From positions 1 to 46,147 of the IMG/VR virus record IMGVR_UViG_3300045135_001080: a stretch of DNA of 46,147 nt; one strand, 5' to 3'. Positions 1 through 7,242 of the stretch are shown piece by piece; position 1 is the stretch's first letter, and each line of letters opens with the position of its first letter. A program made the position numbers and the translations under genes. Below the pieces are notes generated by a model that was given only the letters and a program-made list of their open reading frames with translations, ran no database searches and had not been told where the DNA came from. The stretch is from a virus.

Positions 1-317
1 TAAATGTACAAGTAACAGATAATGGAAATATTATTGATATACTAGCTTTATCGAGCGGTGAGCTGGCAAGAGTTAATACTGCGACTCTTCTAGCTATTCG
101 AAAGCTAATGAGTAGTATATCTAAGTCCAAACTTAACATACTATTCCTGGATGAAGTAATCAATGTACTAGACGATTCAGGCAGAGAAAAACTAGTAGAA
201 GTATTGCTAGGAGAAGAAGAGCTAAATACTTATGTAGTAAGTCATGGCTGGACTCACCCTCTGCTAGAAAAGATAGAGATTGCTAAGAAAGGCAGTATAA
301 GCGTACTAGAAAAATAA
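1..317 (+). CDS. Rad50/SMC-type recombination ATPase, C-terminal fragment (partial)
   Basis: The reading frame is open from position 3, so the gene starts left of the window and only its last 104 residues are seen. The fragment carries an ABC signature-like stretch (LSSGE, near positions 51-65), then a hydrophobic Walker B strand ending in acidic residues (NILFLDE) followed by a D-loop (NVLDD), then a switch-histidine-like VSHG. This order is that of the C-terminal ATPase lobe of Rad50/SbcC/T4 gp46 proteins, which work with an Mre11-type nuclease in DNA end processing and phage recombination. The internal ATG at 108 lies between the signature and Walker B and is not the gene start. Just downstream are a Holliday-junction-type nuclease and a 5'-3' exonuclease, which fits a recombination and replication operon. 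Assignment beyond the ABC/SMC family is inference. Confidence 0.85.
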   Translation, partial: NVQVTDNGNIIDILALSSGELARVNTATLLAIRKLMSSISKSKLNILFLDEVINVLDDSGREKLVEVLLGEEELNTYVVSHGWTHPLLEKIEIAKKGSISVLEK

Positions 318-318
318 T

Positions 319-765
319 ATGGTTGATTCAAGAGCAAAAGGTGCTCGTGGAGAGTATCTCGTCAGAGATATGCTTCGCGAGTATACAGGTCTTAAGTTTG
401 AGAGAGTACCCGCTTCGGGGGCTCTCGAATACTTAAAAGGGGATTTATATGTCCCTAATGAAAAGAACAAGTTCTGCATAGAAGTAAAAAACTACTCAGA
501 CTCTCCTTTAACAGATAAAATGTTTACTGCAGAAAAAACAAACAATCTGATTAGGTGGTGGACTAAAGTAGAACTGCAAGCAGAGAATGGCGGACAAGAA
601 CCTATGCTATTCTTCAAGTATAATAGGTCTAAGATATTTGTTGTTACTCGAATTAAACCGGAGAAATGCTTAAAATATTTCTTTATTTCTTGGTTAAATT
701 GTTATATAATAATAGCTGAAGAATGGTTAGAACAAGAAGAAATAGAATTTTTAGGAACATACTAG
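319..765 (+). CDS. Hjc-like PD-(D/E)XK nuclease (putative Holliday junction resolvase)
   Basis: The 148-residue protein starts with an ATG one base after the preceding stop. Its N-terminal half has the layout of archaeal Hjc and related endonucleases: RAKGARGE with Glu12, then Gly-Asp at 41-42, then a beta strand with Glu55-Val-Lys57. E12, D42, E55 and K57 would form the metal-binding PD-(D/E)XK site. Enzymes of this family cut branched DNA such as Holliday junctions, and phages use them to resolve recombination or replication intermediates before packaging. The position between a Rad50-like ATPase and a FEN-type exonuclease supports a DNA-processing role. The C-terminal third (about residues 100-148) is not recognised. 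A different substrate within the same nuclease fold is possible. Confidence 0.75.
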   Translation: MVDSRAKGARGEYLVRDMLREYTGLKFERVPASGALEYLKGDLYVPNEKNKFCIEVKNYSDSPLTDKMFTAEKTNNLIRWWTKVELQAENGGQEPMLFFKYNRSKIFVVTRIKPEKCLKYFFISWLNCYIIIAEEWLEQEEIEFLGTY

Positions 766-1599
766 ATGGCATTTAATTTTTCAGACAAAATAACAGGGTC
801 AGGCAGAAACGCTACTCTCATAGTCGATGCTCTAAACTTAGCTTTCAGATGGAAGCATCAAGGAAGAACGGATTTCTGTGATGACTATGTTAGAACAGTT
901 GAGTCTCTGGCAAGGTCTTACGATTGTAGTAATATAATTATTGCCGCAGATAAAGGATCTTCATCCTATCGTAAAGAGATCTCTCCCGAGTATAAGCAAA
1001 ACCGAAAAGATAAGTACGCAGATCAAACCGAAGAGGAAAAGCAAGCATTTCTAGACTTTTTTGAAGAGTACGAAAACTCTCTGGAAGCACTAGGAGACTT
1101 GTTTCCTGTTCTACGATATGATGGAGTTGAGGCAGACGATCTTGCGGCTCACTTAGTAAAAAATCGTAAGCGCTACGGGCTTGGAGACGTATGGCTTATT
1201 TCCAGTGACCGAGACTGGGATTTGCTTATTGATGAAAGAGTTGCTCGATTCTCTTACGTAACTAGAAAAGAAGTTACGTTGGAGAACTGGCACGAGCATT
1301 ATGATGTAAGCAGAGAAGAGTATATATCTCTCAAGTGTCTTACTGGAGATAAGGGAGATAATGTTGCAGGTATTCCAGGCATTGGACCAAAGCGAGCTGT
1401 AGATTTAATTCGCGAGTACGGGGATGCAATGGATATCTACAACTCGCTTCCTATAGATAGTAGATATAAACATATACAAGCATTGAATGATAGTGGAGAG
1501 CAATTACTAACAAACTATCAATTAATGGACTTATTAACATATTGTGATGATGCAATAGGGTCTGATAACGTATCAGATATAGAGCGGAAATTTGATTAA
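766..1599 (+). CDS. 5'-3' exonuclease / flap endonuclease (T5 D15, T4 RNase H-like)
   Basis: The protein has 277 residues and starts directly after the stop of the nuclease gene. It shows the FEN-family acidic clusters in order: D21 in IVDALN, D62 in AADKG, ExDD at 122-125, D148 and D150 in SSDRD, and the GDKGDN motif at 194-199. A helix-hairpin-helix (IPGIGPKRA, about 203-211) follows, as in T5 D15 exonuclease and the N-terminal domain of DNA polymerase I. Such enzymes remove RNA primers and 5' flaps during replication and degrade DNA from 5' ends. All metal ligands are present, so it should be active. The stop codon overlaps the nrdA start codon (TAATG), which suggests translational coupling. 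Confidence 0.93.
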   Translation: MAFNFSDKITGSGRNATLIVDALNLAFRWKHQGRTDFCDDYVRTVESLARSYDCSNIIIAADKGSSSYRKEISPEYKQNRKDKYADQTEEEKQAFLDFFEEYENSLEALGDLFPVLRYDGVEADDLAAHLVKNRKRYGLGDVWLISSDRDWDLLIDERVARFSYVTRKEVTLENWHEHYDVSREEYISLKCLTGDKGDNVAGIPGIGPKRAVDLIREYGDAMDIYNSLPIDSRYKHIQALNDSGEQLLTNYQLMDLLTYCDDAIGSDNVSDIERKFD

Positions 1600-3374
1600 T
1601 GAAGATTGATATAAATTATAGACGAGATAACTACTTATCTGAGTTTAGTATAAAAACTTTAGAAGATAGGTACATGGTAGATGGGGAGATCTCGCCACAA
1701 GATGCTTTTGCTCGCGCTGCTAAAACTTTTGCAGATGACGAAGCACACGCACAAAGACTCTATGACTACGCTAGCAAGTTGTGGTTTATGTTTTCTACAC
1801 CTATTTTAAGTAACGGAGGAACAAGCCGTGGACTACCTATTAGTTGCTTTCTTAACTACGTGGACGACAGCAGAACTGGTATTACATCTCACTACACTGA
1901 AAATGCTTTTCTTTCGTCAGTAGGCGGGGGCATTGGTGGAAGCTGGGACGGGGTCAGGAGTGTAGGCTCGAAAACGAGCAATGGCTCCGAAAGTACGGGA
2001 GTGATACCGTTTCTAAAAGTAGTAGATGCAGAGATGCTAGCGTTCTCTCAGGGCGTTACTCGACGTGGAAGCTATGCCGCCTACCTTGATATTGGACACC
2101 CAGAGATTGAAGAATTCTTGGATGTTCGTAAGCCTACAGGCGGAGATATTAACCGTAAGTCTATCAATCTACATCACGGCGTGGTGATTAGTGATAAATT
2201 TATGGAAATTATCGAAAATGCTACACGAATTGAAGGCTTTGATGATTCGTGGGATTTGGTTGACCCGCACAGCAAACGTGTTACTAAAACAGTATCAGCA
2301 AAAGCACTTTGGGTAAAACTTATCCAAAATCGTGTTGAAACGGGAGAGCCTTACATTATGTTTGGCGATACTGTTCAAGATGCGTTACCAGAGTTCCAAA
2401 AAGAACTGGGATTAAAGGCGCGTCAATCTAATCTTTGCTCTGAGATTACACTTGCAACGGATGAAGATCGTACTGCCGTATGTTGTTTGTCAAGTGTAAA
2501 TCTGGAAGAATATGACGAGTGGAAAGATAACGCCCAATTTATTCCAGACTTAGTAAGAATGCTAGACAATGTGCTAGATCATTTTATTGAGAAAGCACCT
2601 GATGAGCTAGAAAAAGCAAAGTTTAGTGCCTTTAGAGAAAGAAGTATTGGTCTAGGAGCGATGGGCTTTCATGCGTATCTACAAAGGCAAAACATTCCTT
2701 TTGAAAGTGCTCTTGCAAAGAGTGCTAACATGAGAATGTTTAAGTATATTAAATCGGAGGCAGAAAATGCTACTCGACTTCTTGCGAAAGAGCGTGGAGA
2801 CTGTCCGGACGGAATTGGTTATGGTATTCGCAATGCTCATTTATTGGCTATCGCTCCTAATGCTTCTAGCAGTATCATTTGTGGTAATACTAGTCCTAGC
2901 ATTGAGCCCTACCGCGCTAATGCGTTTACGCAGAAAACTAAAACAGGATCGTCACTACTCAAAAACGAATACCTAGAGCATCATCTAGATGAGATAGGAA
3001 TGAATGATGAGGAAGTTTGGAAGAGTATTCTTACAAATGGAGGAAGTGTACAACATTTGGAGTTTCTAGATGATTACACAAAAGACGTGTTTAAGACTGC
3101 TGTAGAAATAGACCAGCGATGGGTAATTGATATGGCAGCAGATAGGCAAAAGTACATTTGTCAGAGTCAATCTCTCAATGTATTCTTTCCTGGAAACGTG
3201 TCGAAGCAAGAGCTTCATGCAGTACACATGATGGCTTGGAAACAAAAAGTAAAGACTCTTTATTATCTGCGAAGTGAGGCAGTAAAAAGAGCTGAAAACG
3301 TATCAGTAGAGGCACTAAGGCAGTATATATTCGATTCAATCGATGAGAACGCTTGTTTAGCGTGTGAGGGGTAG
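1599..3374 (+). CDS. nrdA: Class Ia ribonucleoside-diphosphate reductase, large (alpha) subunit
   Basis: The 591-residue catalytic subunit reduces ribonucleoside diphosphates to deoxy forms together with NrdB, supplying dNTPs for phage replication. Recognisable elements are FSTPILSNGG (65-74), the redox Cys83 in SCFLN, the active-site NLCSE with N278, C280 and E282, the second redox Cys295 in AVCCLSS, the radical-transfer tyrosine pair in KTLYYL near the C-terminus, and a C-terminal CxxC (586/589) that would pass electrons from thioredoxin or glutaredoxin. The first residues lead straight into the alpha-helical domain, so the regulatory ATP cone of cellular enzymes such as the 761-residue E. 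coli protein is absent and allosteric overall-activity control by dATP is probably lost. No intein or intron interrupts it. It overlaps the upstream exonuclease stop by one base. Confidence 0.96.
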   Translation: MKIDINYRRDNYLSEFSIKTLEDRYMVDGEISPQDAFARAAKTFADDEAHAQRLYDYASKLWFMFSTPILSNGGTSRGLPISCFLNYVDDSRTGITSHYTENAFLSSVGGGIGGSWDGVRSVGSKTSNGSESTGVIPFLKVVDAEMLAFSQGVTRRGSYAAYLDIGHPEIEEFLDVRKPTGGDINRKSINLHHGVVISDKFMEIIENATRIEGFDDSWDLVDPHSKRVTKTVSAKALWVKLIQNRVETGEPYIMFGDTVQDALPEFQKELGLKARQSNLCSEITLATDEDRTAVCCLSSVNLEEYDEWKDNAQFIPDLVRMLDNVLDHFIEKAPDELEKAKFSAFRERSIGLGAMGFHAYLQRQNIPFESALAKSANMRMFKYIKSEAENATRLLAKERGDCPDGIGYGIRNAHLLAIAPNASSSIICGNTSPSIEPYRANAFTQKTKTGSSLLKNEYLEHHLDEIGMNDEEVWKSILTNGGSVQHLEFLDDYTKDVFKTAVEIDQRWVIDMAADRQKYICQSQSLNVFFPGNVSKQELHAVHMMAWKQKVKTLYYLRSEAVKRAENVSVEALRQYIFDSIDENACLACEG

Positions 3375-3375
3375 A

Positions 3376-4338
3376 ATGAGCAATTTATTAGAAGAAAGAG
3401 AATACTATAAGCCTTTTAATTATCCATGGGCTTTTGAGCACTATAAGTCTCAACAACATATGCATTGGCTACCAGATGAGGTGAATTTGGCAGACGATCT
3501 AAAAGACTATCGCGAAAAGCTGTCTCCAGAGAATCGACGACTTGTAAATCAAATCTTTCGATTCTTTACTCAAGCAGATGTAGACGTATGTTGTGGCTAT
3601 GCAAAGCACTATTTGCCTACATTTAAGCAGCCTGAAGTACGTATGATGCTGTCTGCATTTGCGGCAATGGAAGCCGTACATCAAGAAGCATACTCATTAC
3701 TTCTCGAAACACTAGGATTTGATGAGTCTGAATATCAAAAGTTTTATGAACACAAAGAGATGTTAGATAAGCATGAGCATCTTTCAAACTTTGGTATGAG
3801 TACAAAAATGGACATAGCAAAAACTATGGCTATTTACTCAGGCTTTACAGAGGGAGTGCAACTCTTTAGTAGTTTTGCGATTCTTCTTAACTTTCCTCGT
3901 CACAACCTTATGAAAGGTATGGGTCAGATTGTTACTTGGTCTATTCGAGATGAAAGTCTGCATGTAGAAGGTATGAGCCAATTGTTCCGTACTTTTATTC
4001 AGGAAAACCCAGAACTATGGACAGACGAGCTAAAATATGAAATCTATTGCGCTGCTGAGCGAACTGTAGAGCTAGAAGATGCGTTTATTGACCTTTGTTT
4101 TGAAGGTGCAGATGTACCCGATCTAACCCCGCAGGAGGTAAAGGATTATATTCGTTATATTGCAGATCGAAGGTTACTAGGTCTAGGCATGAAGAAGATT
4201 TTCAATAGTGAAAAGAATCCTCTTGAGTGGTTGGATTATATGCTCAACGGGGTTGAACACACTAACTTCTTTGAGAATCGAGCTACTGAGTACTCAAGAG
4301 CGAGTACTACAGGAAACTGGCAAGATATCTTTAAGTAA
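3376..4338 (+). CDS. nrdB: Class Ia ribonucleotide reductase, small (beta, radical-bearing) subunit
   Basis: I start this gene at ATG 3376 because a GAGGGG ribosome-binding site spans the end of nrdA just upstream. A GTG at 3364 would add four residues with no such site. The product has 320 residues. The di-iron ligands expected for an R2 protein are all visible: D68, E99, H102, E159, E193 and H196. Y106 sits at the position of the tyrosyl radical, in the pattern ExxHxxxY, so the enzyme is of the Tyr-radical class Ia type rather than a Mn or Tyr-less variant. The C-terminal tail (NWQDIF) would dock on NrdA. The gene lies one base from nrdA and is followed at once by a strong terminator. Confidence 0.96.
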   Translation: MSNLLEEREYYKPFNYPWAFEHYKSQQHMHWLPDEVNLADDLKDYREKLSPENRRLVNQIFRFFTQADVDVCCGYAKHYLPTFKQPEVRMMLSAFAAMEAVHQEAYSLLLETLGFDESEYQKFYEHKEMLDKHEHLSNFGMSTKMDIAKTMAIYSGFTEGVQLFSSFAILLNFPRHNLMKGMGQIVTWSIRDESLHVEGMSQLFRTFIQENPELWTDELKYEIYCAAERTVELEDAFIDLCFEGADVPDLTPQEVKDYIRYIADRRLLGLGMKKIFNSEKNPLEWLDYMLNGVEHTNFFENRATEYSRASTTGNWQDIFK

Positions 4339-4369
4339 TAAAAAGCCCTCCAAGTGAGGGCTTTTTATT
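4337..4369. terminator. Bidirectional intrinsic terminator between convergent operons
   Basis: A perfect 14-bp stem (4337-4350 with 4356-4369) closes a 5-base loop. The stem has a GCCCTC/GAGGGC core flanked by A5 and T5 runs, so each strand gives a hairpin followed by a U-run. It begins inside the nrdB stop codon and lies 14 bases beyond the end of the last - strand gene, so it serves both the + strand replication operon and the - strand late operon. Confidence 0.95.
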
Positions 4370-4382
4370 GGGCTAAGTAATG

Positions 4383-4670
4383 CTACGCACCTCCGCCATC
4401 AATAACTCTATCAGTTGTTACATTTATAAAAGATAGGTTACCATTTCCATCTGTGCTCAATACTTTATTCGCGGTATCATCACTAGTAGGAAGAGTAAAA
4501 GTAGTAACAAAACTAGTTAAATTTAAGTCATACTCTTGTTTTGCATCTAATTGAGTCTGTATAGCACTAGTAACTCCATCCGTATGGTTAAGTTCCGCAG
4601 TACTTGCAGTAATACCATCTAGTATATTAATAACTTGTGCGCTATCTGCTAAATTTCTGGCGTTACTCAT
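4383..4670 (-). CDS. Short tail-fibre stem protein, orphan paralogue of the fibre at 43168-44502
   Basis: The 95-residue protein is the last gene of the late operon. Its first residues (NARNLADSAQVINILD) match the N-terminus of the 444-residue propeller fibre at 43168-44502 (RSRDLADSGVVINALD). Both then have a QTQLD-KQ segment, an LTSFVTTFTLPT segment and a VLSTDGNGNLSF strand typical of phage fibre stems. It ends with VIDGGGA, like the VIDGGTV end of the 1344-residue fibre at 11028-15062. It carries no receptor-binding domain. It may be a short trimeric collar fibre or the stump of a fibre that lost its distal domain. The similarity is seen directly; the role is inference. Confidence 0.75.
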   Translation of the reverse strand: MSNARNLADSAQVINILDGITASTAELNHTDGVTSAIQTQLDAKQEYDLNLTSFVTTFTLPTSDDTANKVLSTDGNGNLSFINVTTDRVIDGGGA

Positions 4671-4686
4671 TTTTTATCTCTACGAT

Positions 4687-5004
4687 TTATACTACGAAAG
4701 AATCGTACCATGAACCTGCTTGCTCGGCTACTTGAGCATCCGTTAGAGTTGTCTCATTCATCTCATCGTCCATAGAAACCATGGGAAATGCAGCATGAAT
4801 AGCTGCTTGACGCGCTAAAAACTCTTCTTTTGATAAAGTAACAATGCTATCAGGAATATAATAGTCTCTATCAGCTTCTGCCTCTACCAAGCCTACCATA
4901 GTATTATCAATAGGGGAAAGCCAATGCCCTCCATCCATAATAAACTCAGGAGCTTTTTTTCCATTCTTGCTTACTTTATGTAACTTATACTCTACTAAAA
5001 CCAT
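4687..5004 (-). CDS. Small conserved phage protein of unknown function
   Basis: The 105-residue protein starts at an ATG preceded by an AGGAGA ribosome-binding site. It has a central DGGHW motif, then YYIPD and a helical stretch rich in Asp and Glu, and ends with SWYDSFVV. There is no signal peptide, membrane segment or catalytic motif. I recognise the general pattern (GGHW, TMVG, YYIPD) as recurring in small proteins encoded beside tail-fibre genes of marine phages, but I know of no assigned function. It sits between the 2OG oxygenase and the short fibre stem, so a role with fibres is possible. Confidence 0.7.
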   Translation of the reverse strand: MVLVEYKLHKVSKNGKKAPEFIMDGGHWLSPIDNTMVGLVEAEADRDYYIPDSIVTLSKEEFLARQAAIHAAFPMVSMDDEMNETTLTDAQVAEQAGSWYDSFVV

Positions 5005-5013
5005 TAGGTTCTC

Positions 5014-6240
5014 CTATTTAAAACGACCTGAACCATGTATCCAAATTACCATTACCCATCGCTCTCCGTATGTAACAGGAGACACTCTATGAAGCATGTA
5101 ACTAGGAAACATTGTTATAGATCCTTGCTCGTCAATACACTTTATTAGCGTACCATTATTTAATTCTAGCTCGCCACCCAAGTACCCGTCTCTATTAGTT
5201 AAAGGAATAGAGACAGAAATTTTACGGCTAGATGCAGTTTCTGGGCCTATATCTACGTGCCAATCATAATGGCCATTTTCTTCGGCTTTGTACTGTAAGA
5301 GTTCGATTCCATGAATCATACCCAATAAATCAAACTTAAAATAGTTAGCATTTGCTTCTGCAACCGCTTTACCTATTCTATCAAATATCCAATGATTGGA
5401 AGTGTCCTCTAGTGCTATTTCAAACTTATTTACGGAACGAACAGAGGTGTCTAATTTACCGTCATTTTCGGATCCTACAGTAGCTTTACTAGAGTATAAA
5501 GTGTCTGATAATGCTATTATTTTTCTACATTCTTCCTCAGTAAAAGTCATAGCGGGGTTAAAGCCGGTATGAAAAGTTATTGGCCCTGGTGAGATAGAGT
5601 CACATTTAGATATCATATATCCGTTAGGTTGAGTAAATATTTTATTACCCGAGCTAGCGGCTTCTTTTTTACTTCCTAATTGTTTTCTACCGTCAAACTT
5701 ATGATCTTTATAAGGCCCGTTCTTATCTACATAGTGAAAAAATACTTGAACTTGCCAAACTCCTTTAAAGGGAGGCCTCCAATGAGGAAGTTCATTTCCT
5801 CGGTACATCACTAGATCACCCGTATTTATAAGCAAAGGTAATCCTACTAAATCTTCCTCATCTTTTGCAAAGTATATAGGCCAAACACTAGTATTAGGCT
5901 CAAATCCCAGAGTCATTGTTCCTGAGATTTCACATGATGGGCGGTCTGAATGCCTTTCTAGCACTTCTCCCGGCCTGTAAATTCTTGCATAAGTATAAGC
6001 GGGGTCTAGACTAACTCCCAACTGCTTCGATAAAGTTTCTGTCAATTCTTCTAATAGTTTATCAAATACCGGATCGCCGTATACTGAGTCAGATAAAGGA
6101 CATTGAGGATCTTTTTCTAGATTTCCGGCTCTGTGCAGTCCAAACATTCTGTCTGTTAAGTTTTTGCAAGTTTGTTCATCTATGACATTTGACAAGTATA
6201 CATATCGATTTTTTTCAAAATAATCCGCAATTGCTGTCAA
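5014..6240 (-). CDS. Tandem double-domain 2-oxoglutarate/Fe(II)-dependent oxygenase
   Basis: The 408-residue protein contains two separate jelly-roll oxygenase domains. The first (about 1-185) has the iron triad H97-x-D99 and H153, set in LERHSDRP and NELPHWRP. The second (about 215-408) has H328-x-D330, H384 and R394, set in YDWHVDIG and SYMLHRVS...GERW, and resembles PKHD/PiuC-type hydroxylases; R394 would bind the carboxylate of 2-oxoglutarate. A polar linker (about 186-215) joins them. Enzymes of this superfamily hydroxylate protein side chains, lipids or nucleobases using O2. They are frequent in marine phage genomes, but their substrates are mostly unknown. The gene lies at the end of the fibre cluster, so modification of a virion protein is one option and host-directed modification another. 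Both sets of iron ligands look intact. Confidence 0.92.
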   Translation of the reverse strand: MTAIADYFEKNRYVYLSNVIDEQTCKNLTDRMFGLHRAGNLEKDPQCPLSDSVYGDPVFDKLLEELTETLSKQLGVSLDPAYTYARIYRPGEVLERHSDRPSCEISGTMTLGFEPNTSVWPIYFAKDEEDLVGLPLLINTGDLVMYRGNELPHWRPPFKGVWQVQVFFHYVDKNGPYKDHKFDGRKQLGSKKEAASSGNKIFTQPNGYMISKCDSISPGPITFHTGFNPAMTFTEEECRKIIALSDTLYSSKATVGSENDGKLDTSVRSVNKFEIALEDTSNHWIFDRIGKAVAEANANYFKFDLLGMIHGIELLQYKAEENGHYDWHVDIGPETASSRKISVSIPLTNRDGYLGGELELNNGTLIKCIDEQGSITMFPSYMLHRVSPVTYGERWVMVIWIHGSGRFK

Positions 6241-6241
6241 T

Positions 6242-7156
6242 TTAGTCTTCCTTTTTCTCTAATTGTGCAACTTTCTTATCATACCCCAAACCCTGCGTAT
6301 ACTCATGTTTGAAGCCCATGCGATTCATCTTAGCTTCATCAACTTTACAGTTGTCAATTAGGTTAGAGACAACATGATCTACGAAGTCATGCAAGCCATT
6401 CGTATCCCAACTCTCGGAAACAGCTTCTTCCGCTACGTATTCACGAATCATACGCTGAATCTTTCCAGGGTTTACACCAATCTGTTCCATATATTCTTGT
6501 TCGCCTTTTGTAATATTTCCGCTTTGGCGAACATCTCGAATACACTGAACTAGACTTCTCTTTAAGTGTGATTTAGATTCTTCTTTTTCTACATCTTCTT
6601 CTGAAAAGTCCGAAACCTTGCTTTTTAACTGCTCATATAATTCATTAAGAGCTAGTACATCTTTCATTGCACCTTCAATATAGAGCGAACCCTCTGCCAT
6701 ACCTTCTCGAAGTTGAGCAAGTTTTACTTTTCCTTCGACTTCGTCCCAATATTCTAAGTTTGGATCACTAAGTTTCTCTTCAAGTTTACGAATTTTCACT
6801 TCATTCTTTACTTGTCGCCATTTAGCTTCATTCAGTGCATTCTTTTTGCTTGTTACTTCTGCAGCAATTTGTCGCATATTCTTAAGAGGACTGTGGTAAG
6901 ATAAATTAATATGCTTCCACGTCCACTCAGTATGACTACGATTCCATATATTTTGCAGCTCTTGAGTATTTTGAAGTGCGGTATCTACTAACTGAGAATT
7001 TTCAGCTAGACTTCTGCCCCCAAAGCTTTCTGTCTTTGCGAGAGTACCTCGACCAAATACTGCTGCTACTGGTACCTTATACTCACTACCGTCTGTAAGT
7101 GTAATATCTTTGCGAATTTCTTCAAATATCGCTAGTTCTTTTGTATCGTCTGACAT
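6242..7156 (-). CDS. Coiled-coil phage protein of unknown function with its own promoter
   Basis: The 304-residue, highly charged protein has no membrane segment or signal peptide. A long helical stretch with heptad-like Leu, Ile and Ala spacing covers roughly residues 95-190 (KKNALNEAKWRQVKNEVKIR and beyond). It is followed by a second helical region with QCIRDVRQSG and VDHVVSNLIDNC. The N-terminus holds a short beta-rich part (YKVPVAAVFGRGTL). I do not recognise the family. The gene is the first after a near-perfect promoter at 7201-7229, so it is transcribed independently of the fibre genes upstream. It ends two bases before the 2OG oxygenase gene starts and is probably cotranslated with it. 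A scaffold, assembly or regulatory role cannot be told apart from sequence. Confidence 0.8.
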   Translation of the reverse strand: MSDDTKELAIFEEIRKDITLTDGSEYKVPVAAVFGRGTLAKTESFGGRSLAENSQLVDTALQNTQELQNIWNRSHTEWTWKHINLSYHSPLKNMRQIAAEVTSKKNALNEAKWRQVKNEVKIRKLEEKLSDPNLEYWDEVEGKVKLAQLREGMAEGSLYIEGAMKDVLALNELYEQLKSKVSDFSEEDVEKEESKSHLKRSLVQCIRDVRQSGNITKGEQEYMEQIGVNPGKIQRMIREYVAEEAVSESWDTNGLHDFVDHVVSNLIDNCKVDEAKMNRMGFKHEYTQGLGYDKKVAQLEKKED

Positions 7157-7200
7157 TGTCCTGCCTTTTATCTAGTGAATTTATTTTTGCTAGTGTTGTT

Positions 7201-7229
7201 ATTATATAATATGAAAACAAAAAAGTCAA
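7201..7229 (-). promoter_or_regulatory. Sigma-70-type late promoter P4
   Basis: On the - strand, TTGACT (7229-7224) and TATAAT (7206-7201) are separated by exactly 17 bases. The site lies in the 86-base gap between the propeller fibre (7243-8304) and the coiled-coil gene, whose ATG is 45 bases downstream of the -10 box. The bases after TTGACT (TTTTTGTT) are identical to those of promoter P2 at 34245-34273. Confidence 0.88.
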
Positions 7230-7242
7230 GTAATATTTTTTC

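Noticed and set aside
3364-3375. GTG start of nrdB four codons upstream
   Set aside because: The GAGGGG ribosome-binding site fits the ATG at 3376 and would overlap the GTG.
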